DNA of 64,000 nt from Clostridia bacterium (GCA_017480115.1 JAFVBH010000058.1:1-64000); one strand, 5' to 3'. Shown: positions 51,023 through 60,829, numbered from the stretch's first letter. The notes: generated by a model not told the origin, from the letters alone. Program-made: numbers and translations.

Positions 51023-52606
51023 ATGAAAAAAAAGTTATTTACAAAAATACTGTGTCTGCTGTTGGGGTTCGCCGTGATTTTCGGCGGTATTTACGCGGTG
51101 ATGGACTACAAATACGCCGACAGCATCATTCCCATCAAGCGATTTTATCAGCAAAAAGAGAACAGTATCGACGTTTTAGGGCTGGGGACCAGCCATATTT
51201 ACGAGGGATTATGCCCCGCGGTGCTGTATCGGGAATACGGCATCGCCGCTTACGATCTGTGCGCGCCGGCACAGGCAGTGTGGAGCACTTATTACTATTT
51301 CGTGGAAGCGCTCAAGACCCAACGGCCGAAAGCGGTGGTCTTTGATACCTATATGCTCAACACCAATACCGATTTTGACACCACGGCAAACGCCATCAAA
51401 ACCACTTACGGCATGCGGTGGTCGCGCAACCGGCTGAACGCCCTGCAAGCCGCGTTTGAAGCGAAAGACGTCGTCACCGCGCTGAATCCCTTTAACCAAA
51501 TACACTCGCGATATGACGATCTGTCAAGCGCGGATATTCTGCCCTACGCGGGCAATAAAGCATATTACGGCAAGAGCTTTAAGGGATTCGCCACCGGTGA
51601 CGAGATCACGGAGATCACGATCCCCGATGTGACCCAGTGGACGGCGGAACGCACGTTTAACGAAAAACACGAGCGCTATTACCGCGCGATCATCGAACTG
51701 GCGGTCGAAAATAAAATTCCGATCTACGTCATCGCCGTGCCCTACGCCATTGCCTCCGATACGCAAAGCACCGTCAACACCGCCCGCCGGATCGCGGCGG
51801 AATATGACAGCGATTTGGTGCGTTTCATCGATTTCGACGCGCTGATCGACGAAATGGGCGTCGATACGAAAACGGATTTTTCCAACAAACAGCATCTGAA
51901 TTATGCCGGCAGCAGAAAGTTTACGTCCTATTTCGGCAAAATCCTGAAGACAGAGCTGGAGCTTCCCGACCGCCGGACGGACGCGGTCTACGATTCCTGG
52001 GCGGAAAACGCGGATATGTTTTACCGCTGCTATGAAGATTTCCTATTAAAGCATACCGATTCGATGGAGACATACCTGCAAAAGGTGCAGGCGCTGGACG
52101 ACGGATACACCGTGATCCTCGCGGAAAATACCGGAATCACGACCAATGCCGCCGCAGACGACGCACTGATAAAAAACGGCGGGCAGCCCGAGCGACCCGC
52201 CGCGCTGAGCGACGTACAGTATGGCGACCTGCTGAACGCGCGGGCGCAGGCGCAGAAAGCCGCGTTTCCCGACACGTTTTTTTCGCAGCGCTTCGGCATC
52301 GCGCGCCACAGCATGCAAGGCGGCATATGGCTGCGGGCTGCGGGCAATACCGCCTATACGCAGCTGACCGCAGGCGCGGAGAAATATACAAAGTATCTGA
52401 AATTTAAATTTACGGATTCCGCCTATCTCACCTGCACCGCGACGGCAACCGACGACGGCAAGCTGTACACCAACACGATCGCCTTTAACGGCAAAAAATA
52501 CAGCGTCGGCATAAATGAGATCGGCATTTTCGTCTATGATAACCGCGCGGAGCAGTTTGTCGATTTCGTCACCATCGCAAAGAACGAAAAAACGGTGAAA
52601 AGGTAA
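51023..52606 (+). CDS. Membrane-anchored SGNH/DltD/AlgX-like partner of MBOAT
   Basis: 527 residues: an N-terminal membrane anchor (5-27) and an extracytoplasmic SGNH-hydrolase-like domain. The catalytic Ser is in LGLGTSHIYEG (about 55) and the DxxxxxH pair is in DFSNKQHLNYAG (about 284-291). A C-terminal beta domain (430-520) may bind glycan. It begins 2 nt after the MBOAT stop, as expected for a two-part O-acylation machine. The stop lies just before a mosaic repeat palindrome. Confidence 0.88.
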   Translation: MKKKLFTKILCLLLGFAVIFGGIYAVMDYKYADSIIPIKRFYQQKENSIDVLGLGTSHIYEGLCPAVLYREYGIAAYDLCAPAQAVWSTYYYFVEALKTQRPKAVVFDTYMLNTNTDFDTTANAIKTTYGMRWSRNRLNALQAAFEAKDVVTALNPFNQIHSRYDDLSSADILPYAGNKAYYGKSFKGFATGDEITEITIPDVTQWTAERTFNEKHERYYRAIIELAVENKIPIYVIAVPYAIASDTQSTVNTARRIAAEYDSDLVRFIDFDALIDEMGVDTKTDFSNKQHLNYAGSRKFTSYFGKILKTELELPDRRTDAVYDSWAENADMFYRCYEDFLLKHTDSMETYLQKVQALDDGYTVILAENTGITTNAAADDALIKNGGQPERPAALSDVQYGDLLNARAQAQKAAFPDTFFSQRFGIARHSMQGGIWLRAAGNTAYTQLTAGAEKYTKYLKFKFTDSAYLTCTATATDDGKLYTNTIAFNGKKYSVGINEIGIFVYDNRAEQFVDFVTIAKNEKTVKR

Positions 52607-53117
52607 AAACTGCTTTATCGGCGAAGCCGATAAAGCAGTTTTTAATGAATAATGAACGGTGAATGATGAATGATTTCGGAACCGCTCCGCGGTTGGATTT
52701 ATAGACAAAATTGGGAAAACGGGTAGCACGGCGCAGTGCGCCGTTTAATCATGCGGCAAAAACACGATATTGGGTAAAGGCAGAATTTTCCCTTTGCCGT
52801 ATGATTTTCTAATAAATGCCCGCAAGGGCTTAATCAAATTCCAAAGTCGGGAAAAGCATGCTGATCTACCTGGCTTTCCATACGGTGGGCGCTGACGCGC
52901 CTCATTATAAAAATTCCGCAACGAGGGGAATATGTGCCTCTACCCAAATTTATCCCGTCGTTGCAAAATTTAAACGGCGCAGTGCGCCGTGCTACCCGTT
53001 GCCGCCAATTCGTCTACAAATTCAAATCGCGCAGCGATTTCCGAACCTCCTACCTCGTTCCTCCTACCTCCTACCTGAAAACTGCTTTATCGGCGAAGCC
53101 GATAAAGCAGTTTTTCT
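52603..53117. repeat. Mosaic intergenic repeat, locus 6 (largest)
   Basis: Two identical palindromes, AAACTGCTTTATCGGCGAAG with its complement, bound the block (52609-52641 and 53086-53116). Inside are the GAATGATGAATGAT module, the inverted GGTTGGATTTATAGAC fragment, a GTAGCACGGCGCAGTGCGCC piece and the ~200-nt block 52804-53020 shared with 1-205. The TCAAATCGCGCAGCGATTTC module spans 53022-53085. No gene is seen in this 510-nt gap. Confidence 0.85.
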
Positions 53118-53119
53118 TA

Positions 53120-54451
53120 TCACATATTAAAATACGCTTTCAGCCGTTCCACGGAACAGTCCGTTTTTATTTTCTCTTTCTCGGGAATCTCCGGTTTGGC
53201 GACGCCCTCCAAGCTGTTGATTTCCGTTGGCAGTCCCTGCGCGCTCAAAACTTCCATACAGGCGTCAAACCAGCGTCTGTCGCGGTTGGCATACGAGAAG
53301 CAAAGCGACAGGATATTGTTGCAGCTGATGCAGGAACAGGTCACGGCAAGCCCGTAATTTCTGGTATCGCCGTTGACAAATTCCAGCTTTTGCAGCTTTC
53401 CGTCAAGCTCTGGGGGCAGGTCGCATGCGCCGAAATTTGTCAGGATCGTCGTCACAGCGCTGTGAGACTTCTTTTGCATCATCGCCAGCACGGGCTGCTT
53501 GATGAAGTAGGGCACGATTTTCAGCACGGGGTTGCGTTTCAGCGCGCCGTATTTATTCAGCGCCTTATTCAAATTTTCCTTTGTAAGCTGCGTTTTCAAC
53601 TGCCCTTTGACGGCATTGCAAATATCCTCAAACGTATAATCCGCTCTGCCTGCGGGACGGAACGTCACATAGGACTGAATGACGAAATTGCGGATTGATT
53701 TTGTTTCAAAGAACCGCCGCAGATTCACCGGCACGGCAACGGTGATCGGCGCAAGGATCGGCGCGTCCGCAGCGCGGATCACCCCGAGGATCAACACCGC
53801 AAGCAGGTATTCCGTCACGGTCATGCCCTTTGCATGCGCAAGGGCGATCACCTTATCCTCGGGCATTTCGGCAAAAAGCAGACGGATAAAATCCTGCTCA
53901 TACGTTTCATCAAAATGAAACGCTTTTTCGGAATTTTCCGTCGGTTTTTCTCCGCCCTTGACGTAATAGGCATCAAAGGCGTTAACCGCCGTTTCCTCCG
54001 CAGACGCAAAAGGCACATAAGCCTCCGTACCGCCCGCCGAGAGGTAGGTATACCGTTTCAGAATCTCCCCGAAAAATTTCATCATGCCTTTCCCGTCGCC
54101 GAGACTGTGGGACGCCTCCAGTGCAACACGGTTCTCATGGTACACAAGACGAAAATCCGGCAGCCCCCGATATGCTGCGGTGATCGGCAAAAGCGGACGC
54201 GCCGCTTCGCTTCTGACCTGCGGTCTGGCCTCGGAAACCACTTGATATGTCCAAAAAAAACCTTTGTGCAAGCTTGTGGAAGCGCTGGGATAATACCCGA
54301 TCACGTCCCGCACCGCCTGCCGCAGCAGCGCCGGCTGTACGGTCTCATTCAAATAAGCGGCAAAACGAAACGTCCTGCCCCAGTTTTTTGTCGTCAGCGC
54401 CGAGAACATAATCGACGCCGTATCGGTCTTCATCCAGCGATGTTTTTTCAT
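53120..54451 (-). CDS. Condensation-domain/alcohol acetyltransferase-like protein
   Basis: 443 residues. The chloramphenicol-acetyltransferase-like fold is suggested by ASHSLGDGKGMMKF (about residues 114-127), a variant of HHxxxDG in which the first His is replaced by Ser. Later segments DAPILAPITVAVPVNLRRFF and ILTNFGACDLPPEL support the two-lobed architecture. It probably transfers an acyl group to an alcohol or lipid. No NRPS carrier is fused. Its own promoter is at 54482-54510. Its stop abuts the repeat palindrome. Confidence 0.72.
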   Translation of the reverse strand: MKKHRWMKTDTASIMFSALTTKNWGRTFRFAAYLNETVQPALLRQAVRDVIGYYPSASTSLHKGFFWTYQVVSEARPQVRSEAARPLLPITAAYRGLPDFRLVYHENRVALEASHSLGDGKGMMKFFGEILKRYTYLSAGGTEAYVPFASAEETAVNAFDAYYVKGGEKPTENSEKAFHFDETYEQDFIRLLFAEMPEDKVIALAHAKGMTVTEYLLAVLILGVIRAADAPILAPITVAVPVNLRRFFETKSIRNFVIQSYVTFRPAGRADYTFEDICNAVKGQLKTQLTKENLNKALNKYGALKRNPVLKIVPYFIKQPVLAMMQKKSHSAVTTILTNFGACDLPPELDGKLQKLEFVNGDTRNYGLAVTCSCISCNNILSLCFSYANRDRRWFDACMEVLSAQGLPTEINSLEGVAKPEIPEKEKIKTDCSVERLKAYFNM

Positions 54452-54481
54452 TTAAATTTCCCATACAAAAAAATTTGCTTT

Positions 54482-54510
54482 ATTATAACATTCATGAATG
54501 CAAAAAGCAA
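54482..54510 (-). promoter_or_regulatory. Promoter of the acyltransferase-like gene
   Basis: Minus strand TTGCTT (54510-54505), 17 nt, TATAAT (54487-54482). The spacer contains the palindrome CATTCATGAATG. Confidence 0.7.
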
Positions 54511-54642
54511 CAGAAAACTATAATATCCGTAATACTGACCGGAAATGACAGTTCGCCCGGGTCCGCCGACGCATATTTCGATTCCGATACAAATAGACTA
54601 TTGGTATATTATGAAAATATTATAAAATATCACATATTTTTT

Positions 54643-54671
54643 TTGACAAATGACTTTCTTTATGGTATGAT
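54643..54671 (+). promoter_or_regulatory. Promoter of glmS
   Basis: TTGACA (54643-54648), 17 nt, TATGAT (54666-54671). The transcript would have a leader of only about 45 nt, too short for a glmS ribozyme. Confidence 0.8.
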
Positions 54672-54721
54672 TGTTACATACTATTATTTAAAAAAGTTAA
54701 ATAATTCACGGAGGGAACTAT

Positions 54722-56548
54722 ATGTGCGGAATCATCGGCTATTGCGGGAATGAGGACTCTGTCGTCCGCCTGATCGACGGTCTGAAGGCGCTGGAATACC
54801 GCGGATACGACTCTGCGGGCGTATCGCTGTTTGCAGAGGACGGGATCCTGACGGTCAAAGCCAGCGGCCGCATTGCGAATATAGACACGCGACTGGCGGA
54901 CGAACACAGCGGCGTGCATGCGGAATGCGGCATCGGGCATACCCGTTGGGCGACCACGGGCAAGCCCAACGACATCAATTCCCACCCCCACAACAGCGGG
55001 AAGGTGAGCATCGTCCACAACGGCATCATCGAAAATTACAAGGAACTGAAGCGCGCGTGCGAGCAGCAGGGCGTCGTTTTCGCGTCGGAGACGGACTCTG
55101 AGGTCATTGCCGCGCTGATCAATTTAAAATATACCGAGACCGGCGACGTGATGCAGTCCCTGCGCTGGACAATGGCGCAGCTGACGGGTTCTTACGCCGT
55201 TGCGGCGCTGTTTGCCGACAGGGAAAAGCATGTATTCGCATTCCGCCATGACAACCCGCTGATCGCCGCCGCCACCGCCGACGGCAATTATCTGGCGTCG
55301 GACTTTGCGGCAGTCAGCAAATATACCGACCGTTACTACCTGCCCGAGGACGGCGACATTGTGGAAATGACGGCGGACTATATCAAATTCTTCGACGCCG
55401 ACGGCAACGAAAAGCAGATCGAGCCGGTGGTTGTTACGGATATGAACCGCGCCGACGGCAAGCAGGGTTACCCCCACTATATGCTCAAGGAGATCCACGA
55501 GGTGCCCCGCGCGATCCGCGACACCTGCAAGGATCACATTTATGAAAATCTGCCCACATTTGACAAAGAGCTGACGGAAAAATTGGCAGGCGCGGGCCGC
55601 ATCTATATCATCGCCTGCGGCACCGCGTTGAACGCGGGCAAGCTGGGCAAGACGTATTTTGAAAAATACGCGGGGATCCCCGTCTCCTGCGAGACCGCGT
55701 CGGAATTTCGGTATTTCCCGCCGATCCTCAATGAAAACGACAGATTCATCTTCATCAGTCAGTCCGGCGAAACGGCGGACACGGCGGCGTCGCTGCGCAT
55801 GGTGAAGGCGCGCGGGCTGTACACCATCGCGGTGGTCAACACGCCCAATTCCACCATTGCCCGCGAGGCGGACAACGTGATCTACACCCGCGCGGGGACG
55901 GAGACCGCCGTCGCCAGCACCAAGGCGTACAACGCGCAGGCTTCCCTGCTGTTTATCCTCGCGCTGGGCGCTGCGCTGGAAAAGGGGACGGTTTCGGAGG
56001 AAACCGCCGCCGCGCTTGCCGATAAGCTGGTCAATCAACTGCCCGAGGCGGTGGAAACGATCCTCGCAGACACGGAAAAGATCAAAGCGCTGAGCGAAAA
56101 ATACTGCACCGCCCACAGCTGCTTCTTTATCGGCAGAGGTCCCGACTTTTACCTTGCGGAGGAAAGCTCGCTGAAATTGAAGGAAATCTCCTATATCCAT
56201 TGCGAGGCCTACGCCGCCGGCGAGCTGAAGCATGGCACCATTGCGCTGATCGAGCCGGACGTCCCCGTGATCTCCATCATTTCCGGCGACAAGATTCGCA
56301 GCAAAACCATCAATAACGCCGCAGAGGTCAAGGCGCGCGAAGCCAAGGTACTGATGGTGACAGACAGAGACACGGACGAAGCGGAGCATACCGCGGACGA
56401 CGTCTATGTGATCCACTGCCCGGACAGCGATCTGTTCCATATCTGCGCCGCCGTTTTCTTCCAGCTGTTTGCCTACCATACCGCGCTGGGCAAGGGCTGG
56501 GACGTTGACAAACCGCGCAACCTCGCCAAATCGGTTACGGTGGAATAA
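54722..56548 (+). CDS. glmS: Glutamine--fructose-6-phosphate aminotransferase (isomerizing)
   Basis: 608 residues, the usual length. Cys2 begins the Ntn glutaminase domain (CGIIGYCGNEDSV), with LEYRGYDSAGV and HTRWATTGKPNDINSHPH. Two SIS domains follow (ISQSGETADTAASLRM and FIGRGPDFYLAEESSLKLKE). The C-terminus LAKSVTVE is the family's tail. It makes glucosamine-6-phosphate for peptidoglycan and surface glycans. CGGAGGGAACTAT precedes ATG 54722. Confidence 0.97.
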   Translation: MCGIIGYCGNEDSVVRLIDGLKALEYRGYDSAGVSLFAEDGILTVKASGRIANIDTRLADEHSGVHAECGIGHTRWATTGKPNDINSHPHNSGKVSIVHNGIIENYKELKRACEQQGVVFASETDSEVIAALINLKYTETGDVMQSLRWTMAQLTGSYAVAALFADREKHVFAFRHDNPLIAAATADGNYLASDFAAVSKYTDRYYLPEDGDIVEMTADYIKFFDADGNEKQIEPVVVTDMNRADGKQGYPHYMLKEIHEVPRAIRDTCKDHIYENLPTFDKELTEKLAGAGRIYIIACGTALNAGKLGKTYFEKYAGIPVSCETASEFRYFPPILNENDRFIFISQSGETADTAASLRMVKARGLYTIAVVNTPNSTIAREADNVIYTRAGTETAVASTKAYNAQASLLFILALGAALEKGTVSEETAAALADKLVNQLPEAVETILADTEKIKALSEKYCTAHSCFFIGRGPDFYLAEESSLKLKEISYIHCEAYAAGELKHGTIALIEPDVPVISIISGDKIRSKTINNAAEVKAREAKVLMVTDRDTDEAEHTADDVYVIHCPDSDLFHICAAVFFQLFAYHTALGKGWDVDKPRNLAKSVTVE

Positions 56549-56573
56549 ACGACAATTTTAATACATACAACGA

Positions 56574-56603
56574 TTGACACCTGTATTTCTTCCATGATAA
56601 AAT
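56574..56603 (+). promoter_or_regulatory. Promoter of the GH16 gene
   Basis: TTGACA (56574-56579), 18 nt, TAAAAT (56598-56603). A leader of about 145 nt follows, containing GCGCGGCGCGGCCG-rich sequence; no known riboswitch is recognised in it. Confidence 0.7.
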
Positions 56604-56756
56604 ATAGGCGTCAATCTTTTTATTTCAGAAGAAACTTCTCTGTTTCTCAGGTAAAAATACAACGCCCGCAGATCCTGCCCTTCGGACGGCGGCGATGGCG
56701 CGGAACGAAAGCGACAGCGCGCGGCGCGGCCGTTTTCTTGCAAGGAGGCTTTCTTT

Positions 56757-57584
56757 ATGTTCACAAAAGCGGTAGCGCGTTTGATGGCGCTGGTTTCGGT
56801 GATTCTGCAATTTTTCGGGCTCCCCTATTACGCGGTCGGGGAATCCGTGGATATGGACAAATTTACCCTCGCATGGGCGGATGAGTTTGACGGTACGGAA
56901 CTGAACGCGGATAACTGGTCGGGACATTTCGTCTGGGGCGGCACGGAGATACGCCGCGGCGGCTACTGGAACAGTAAAATGGCGACGGTCAAGGACGGCT
57001 GCCTCACCATTCGCACGGCATACCTCGCGGACGGCTTGGACGGCGCGCCTGCCGGATACTATTCCTACGGCATTGATACCAACGGCAAATTCGAGCAGAA
57101 ATACGGCTATTTTGAGGTACGCTGTAAGCTGCCCAAGGGTAACGATCTGTGGGCGGCGTTCTGGCTGCTCAGCGAGGGCGCTTTCGACGAGGCGGATCGC
57201 GGCGTAACCGGCGCGGAGCTGGATATTTTTGAAAGCCCCTACTACGGCACGAAAAGGAGTAACGCCGTCAGCTCCAATATCCATATCGACGGCTACGACA
57301 GCGCGCATCAGTCCATGGGCGCGAAAAAATTCCTGGTCAAGGGCGACCCGTACAGCGAGTTCAATACCTACGGTCTGGAATGGAACGCGGACGGCTATAC
57401 CTTTTATATTAACGGAAAAAAGAGCTTTTCCACCGCCTACGGCGGCGTATGCGCCGTGCCGGAATATATTGTGCTTTCGGTGGAAACCGGCGGCAATAAC
57501 GGCGCGCCCAACACAGATGTGCTGAAGGGCGTCGAAAGCAGCGAATACATCGTGGACTATGTACGGGCGTATACGTATAAGTAA
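56757..57584 (+). CDS. GH16-family glycoside hydrolase (beta-glucanase type)
   Basis: 275 residues. The hydrophobic N-terminus (about 5-28) is a likely signal peptide. The lectin-like beta-sandwich begins ADEFDGTELNADNWSG. The catalytic motif ELDIFES (ExDxxE) gives nucleophile and acid/base Glu near residues 157-162, preceded by WAAFWLLSEGAF. The C-terminal strand ends SEYIVDYVRAYTYK. It should cleave beta-1,3 or mixed-linkage glucans, agar- or galactan-like polymers outside the cell; specificity is unresolved. AAGGAGGCTTTCTTT precedes ATG 56757. Confidence 0.92.
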   Translation: MFTKAVARLMALVSVILQFFGLPYYAVGESVDMDKFTLAWADEFDGTELNADNWSGHFVWGGTEIRRGGYWNSKMATVKDGCLTIRTAYLADGLDGAPAGYYSYGIDTNGKFEQKYGYFEVRCKLPKGNDLWAAFWLLSEGAFDEADRGVTGAELDIFESPYYGTKRSNAVSSNIHIDGYDSAHQSMGAKKFLVKGDPYSEFNTYGLEWNADGYTFYINGKKSFSTAYGGVCAVPEYIVLSVETGGNNGAPNTDVLKGVESSEYIVDYVRAYTYK

Positions 57585-57635
57585 ACGGAAGAAAAACGAT
57601 TTTCGTACGTATTCCCTTTGCCTTATTGCAATGCA

Positions 57636-57679
57636 AAACCGGCAAGGTCGGGGCTTTTTCTCCCCGACCTTGCCGGTTT
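57636..57679. terminator. Strong bidirectional terminator between GH16 and GH38 genes
   Basis: AAACCGGCAAGGTCGGGG (57636-57653) pairs perfectly with CCCCGACCTTGCCGGTTT (57662-57679) around a T-rich loop. It ends both convergent transcripts. Confidence 0.85.
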
Positions 57680-57690
57680 CGGTATTCGTA

Positions 57691-60600
57691 TTAATATTCC
57701 ACTTTCACCGTTTTGATCTCAAACGGTCTGAAGCGCAGGGGTATGCCGTTTTCAAACGCTAACGACGCCTGTTCGTCCTCCAGCATATTGGTGATGCGGA
57801 CGTTTTTCGTATGCGCGGGCACGGTCAGCGTCGCGTTTGTCTGCGTACCCTCCGCCTCGTACAGCCGGACAATATACGCGCGCTGCGCGTCCTCGCAGGG
57901 CTTGACCGTCTCAATAATGATATTACTCCTGTCGATTCTCGCAAGCTCCGGCGCGGAATAATCTCCCTTTGCCGCAAGCACGGGGTAATTCAGCGCATAC
58001 GCGGGGTTGACGACGGTATCGATTGAAAAGCCGTCTCGGCTGTGCGGTAAAAACGAGTACACCGTATGATGCATACCGTCCTTGTCGCCCTCATGGTCGG
58101 GACGCAAACCGCCCTTGTGCAGCGACAGCGTCAGTCTGCCGCCGTCCACGGTGATGCCGTATTTGGAATCATTCAGGATCGCCACGCCGCTGCGCGGCTC
58201 GGACAGATCGGTATACTTATGATTCAGCACCTCAAATTTCGCCTGCTCCACGGTGGTGTTGCGGGTCGTCGGGCGTTTCACATAGCCGAACTGAATTTCC
58301 TGCCGGGCAAAATCCTCGCGAATAGAGGTGTCGAAGCAGGTTTTCAGGAACCGGTGATCGTCGTTCCAATCCATGTAGGTATCAAACCGTACCTCGGCGG
58401 AGTCGACGAAGAAGATCACGTCCTGCGTCAGCGTGCTTTTTTCGGACAACCGATAGGTGTTTCTGATGATATAAGCGACCGCGCCGTCAGAGACGACCTC
58501 GCTGGAGAGCAGCTGCGCGCAGTCGCGGAACTTGCCCGCAATATCGGCGTCAACGTCCCAGTTGTCCCATTCGCTGGGAACGTCCTCCGCCATCAGGAAC
58601 GTATTCAGCGCGTATTCGCCGCTTTGCAGATCTCTGTTATCCGCGACGAACGACGCAAACCCGCCTTTCTCGTTGAACCGAACAACCGCATGCGGCGTGA
58701 TCAAGGTATCGTTCTGCCGTTTAAACGCAGAACCGACGCTGATTTTGTCGGGTTTCAACCGCATATGCACGGCGGCAAACGCGCCAAGGGAAACGCCGGC
58801 GACGATCAGTTTTCTGTTGCCTTGTATATCGATATATTCCTGCTGGCGGCAATCAAGATCAAAAATCATATCCTCCGGCGCGTCAATAAACATCGCGTCA
58901 GACCGCGCCATGGGCAGCGTATTTATCAGCGTAACGCCGTCGCCCGTTCCGTCGATCAGGGCGCGGATCTGCGCGTCCGCATCGGCGATCAGCTTGCCGG
59001 TTTGCGCGCGGGACTCCGCATGGGCGCGGTGGATACAGGTGCCGGGCAATATATCATGGAACTGGTTCTTCAAAAGCACCTCCCACAGCGGCGCGATGGC
59101 GCTGCTGTCGGCGAGTTGATCGTTTTTCAGCGCGTCCATGACCGTCAGCAGCTCCAGATCATGCAGCCGCTGCTCGCTCTTGCGGTTGTGCCGCTTGATG
59201 GTATGCTGGTTCGTCAGTGTGCCGCGATGCAGCTCCAAATACAATTCCCCGCGATAGGTATTGGGGTGACGCGCGGTTTGCTCCAGTCGCGCCATAAACG
59301 CGCCTGCGGACATGTTCTCGGATTTTCCGAGCCCGTCCAGATCGGCGATGCGCCTGCCGCTTTCCACCATATCGAAGGTCGGTCCCCCGCCGCCGTCGCC
59401 GTAACCGTAGGCGCAGTATTTCATGTTGGTGACCGCAGGCTGCTCGATCTTTGTAAACCGGTGCGCAATATCCTTGACGTTGGGGAAATGGTGCGTGGTA
59501 TTGAAATGCGCCAGCACCTCGGAGCCGTCGATCCCCTGCCACAGGAAGGTATCGTAAGGGAAACGGTTGGTGTCGTTCCAGCTGATTTTGGTGGTCATAA
59601 AGTATTTGCAGCCGCAGCCCAGCATGATTTGGGGAATCGCGGCGGAATAACCGAAAGTATCCGGCAGCCAAAATACATCGGCAGTATAATCAAAATATTT
59701 TCTGGTAAACCGCTGTCCCCACAAAAACTGCCGGATCATGGATTCGCCCCCGGTGATATTGCAGTCGCATTCCACCCAGACGCCGCCGTTGGGCTCATAT
59801 CTTCCCTCTTTGACGCGGGCGCGGATACGCTCGAACAGTTCGGGATAGTACCGGCGGATAAAATCGCTGTGGCAGGAGGAGCTTTGAATAAACCGGTATT
59901 CGGGATATTCCTCCATCAGCGCAAGGGCGTTAGAATAGGTACGGGCGCATTTTTTAACCGTTTCATCCATATGCCAAAGCCACGCCGTATCCATATGGCT
60001 GTGACCGGTCAGACCGGCAAAAGGCGCGCTGGCGGCGGATTTTTGCGAAAGCGCCCGTTCCAAAATCGGCTTACAGGCGCGCAGCGCGGCGCGAAACGCG
60101 TCGTCGTCCACAAGATCGGCGTCATAATACAAGATGTTATGGATATCATACAGCGCGCTGACGACCTCGCCGCGGCGGAAATCCTTTTCGGGCAGCACGT
60201 CCGCCAGCTGCAAAACCGCCTGCAGATCGAAATAAAACGCCTGTATCTCATGATCTTTTGTGCAGATATACCCGCCGTTGTAGTTATAGCGGTAGCTTTT
60301 CAACTCCTCATGCTCAAAGGGGTGACAGCCGGGGTACAGATGCCCGCAGTACAGCTCCAGCGTCAGCGCAAGAGTCTGCCCCGCAGCGGGCGTTTTGGCG
60401 ATCAGATCGCAAAAATGGTTGCCGTGCCCGGTAAACTGCGCGTTGATCTTGTTGGCAAACGTGCCGTAGGCCTTGCCGTCCACAAACAGCATACCCTCAT
60501 AGCAGCCGATGGCGGGCATCAGATAGAGGGGCTGCCCGGCAAGATGCGCAGGCACGGTATAGCTGCCGCGGAACCAGCCGTAATGGTTCTCACCGCCCCA

Positions 60601-60777
60601 GCTGTCGCCGTCCCGTATGGGCGCATATCCGCCCTGCGGGATCTCGGTCAGCCATTGCTCGGTCTCAAACAGGTCGAAATCGATTCTGTCCTGTTTTACA
60701 AATATTTTATCAAAAAGTGAATATTCAAAACGCCGAAGCTTGCCCAGCATTTTGCCGATTTGCGGATTGTTCAGCAT
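57691..60777 (-). CDS. GH38 alpha-mannosidase
   Basis: 1028 residues. The zinc motif HSHMDTAWLW (about residue 258) and the nucleophile Asp in FWLPDTFGYS (about 370) identify GH38. The ~230-residue N-terminal sandwich and the long C-terminal beta domains are standard. No signal peptide is seen, so it acts on imported mannosides, such as mannose oligosaccharides from host or yeast glycans. GGAGGTAATACC precedes ATG 60777. It is divergent from a GPH-type transporter that may bring in its substrate. Confidence 0.94.
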   Translation of the reverse strand: MLNNPQIGKMLGKLRRFEYSLFDKIFVKQDRIDFDLFETEQWLTEIPQGGYAPIRDGDSWGGENHYGWFRGSYTVPAHLAGQPLYLMPAIGCYEGMLFVDGKAYGTFANKINAQFTGHGNHFCDLIAKTPAAGQTLALTLELYCGHLYPGCHPFEHEELKSYRYNYNGGYICTKDHEIQAFYFDLQAVLQLADVLPEKDFRRGEVVSALYDIHNILYYDADLVDDDAFRAALRACKPILERALSQKSAASAPFAGLTGHSHMDTAWLWHMDETVKKCARTYSNALALMEEYPEYRFIQSSSCHSDFIRRYYPELFERIRARVKEGRYEPNGGVWVECDCNITGGESMIRQFLWGQRFTRKYFDYTADVFWLPDTFGYSAAIPQIMLGCGCKYFMTTKISWNDTNRFPYDTFLWQGIDGSEVLAHFNTTHHFPNVKDIAHRFTKIEQPAVTNMKYCAYGYGDGGGGPTFDMVESGRRIADLDGLGKSENMSAGAFMARLEQTARHPNTYRGELYLELHRGTLTNQHTIKRHNRKSEQRLHDLELLTVMDALKNDQLADSSAIAPLWEVLLKNQFHDILPGTCIHRAHAESRAQTGKLIADADAQIRALIDGTGDGVTLINTLPMARSDAMFIDAPEDMIFDLDCRQQEYIDIQGNRKLIVAGVSLGAFAAVHMRLKPDKISVGSAFKRQNDTLITPHAVVRFNEKGGFASFVADNRDLQSGEYALNTFLMAEDVPSEWDNWDVDADIAGKFRDCAQLLSSEVVSDGAVAYIIRNTYRLSEKSTLTQDVIFFVDSAEVRFDTYMDWNDDHRFLKTCFDTSIREDFARQEIQFGYVKRPTTRNTTVEQAKFEVLNHKYTDLSEPRSGVAILNDSKYGITVDGGRLTLSLHKGGLRPDHEGDKDGMHHTVYSFLPHSRDGFSIDTVVNPAYALNYPVLAAKGDYSAPELARIDRSNIIIETVKPCEDAQRAYIVRLYEAEGTQTNATLTVPAHTKNVRITNMLEDEQASLAFENGIPLRFRPFEIKTVKVEY

Positions 60778-60800
60778 GGTATTACCTCCGTTCGGCTTCT

Positions 60801-60829
60801 AATATAGCAAAAAAGACGGGGAGATGCAA
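60801..60829 (-). promoter_or_regulatory. Promoter of the GH38 gene
   Basis: Minus strand TTGCAT (60829-60824), 17 nt, TATATT (60806-60801). Confidence 0.7.

Noticed and set aside
54672-54721. glmS ribozyme
   Set aside because: The leader between promoter and start codon is too short.
58066-60720. An 884-codon plus-strand open frame opposite the GH38 gene
   Set aside because: It is a G+C-driven antisense frame. GH38 motifs on the minus strand are unambiguous.
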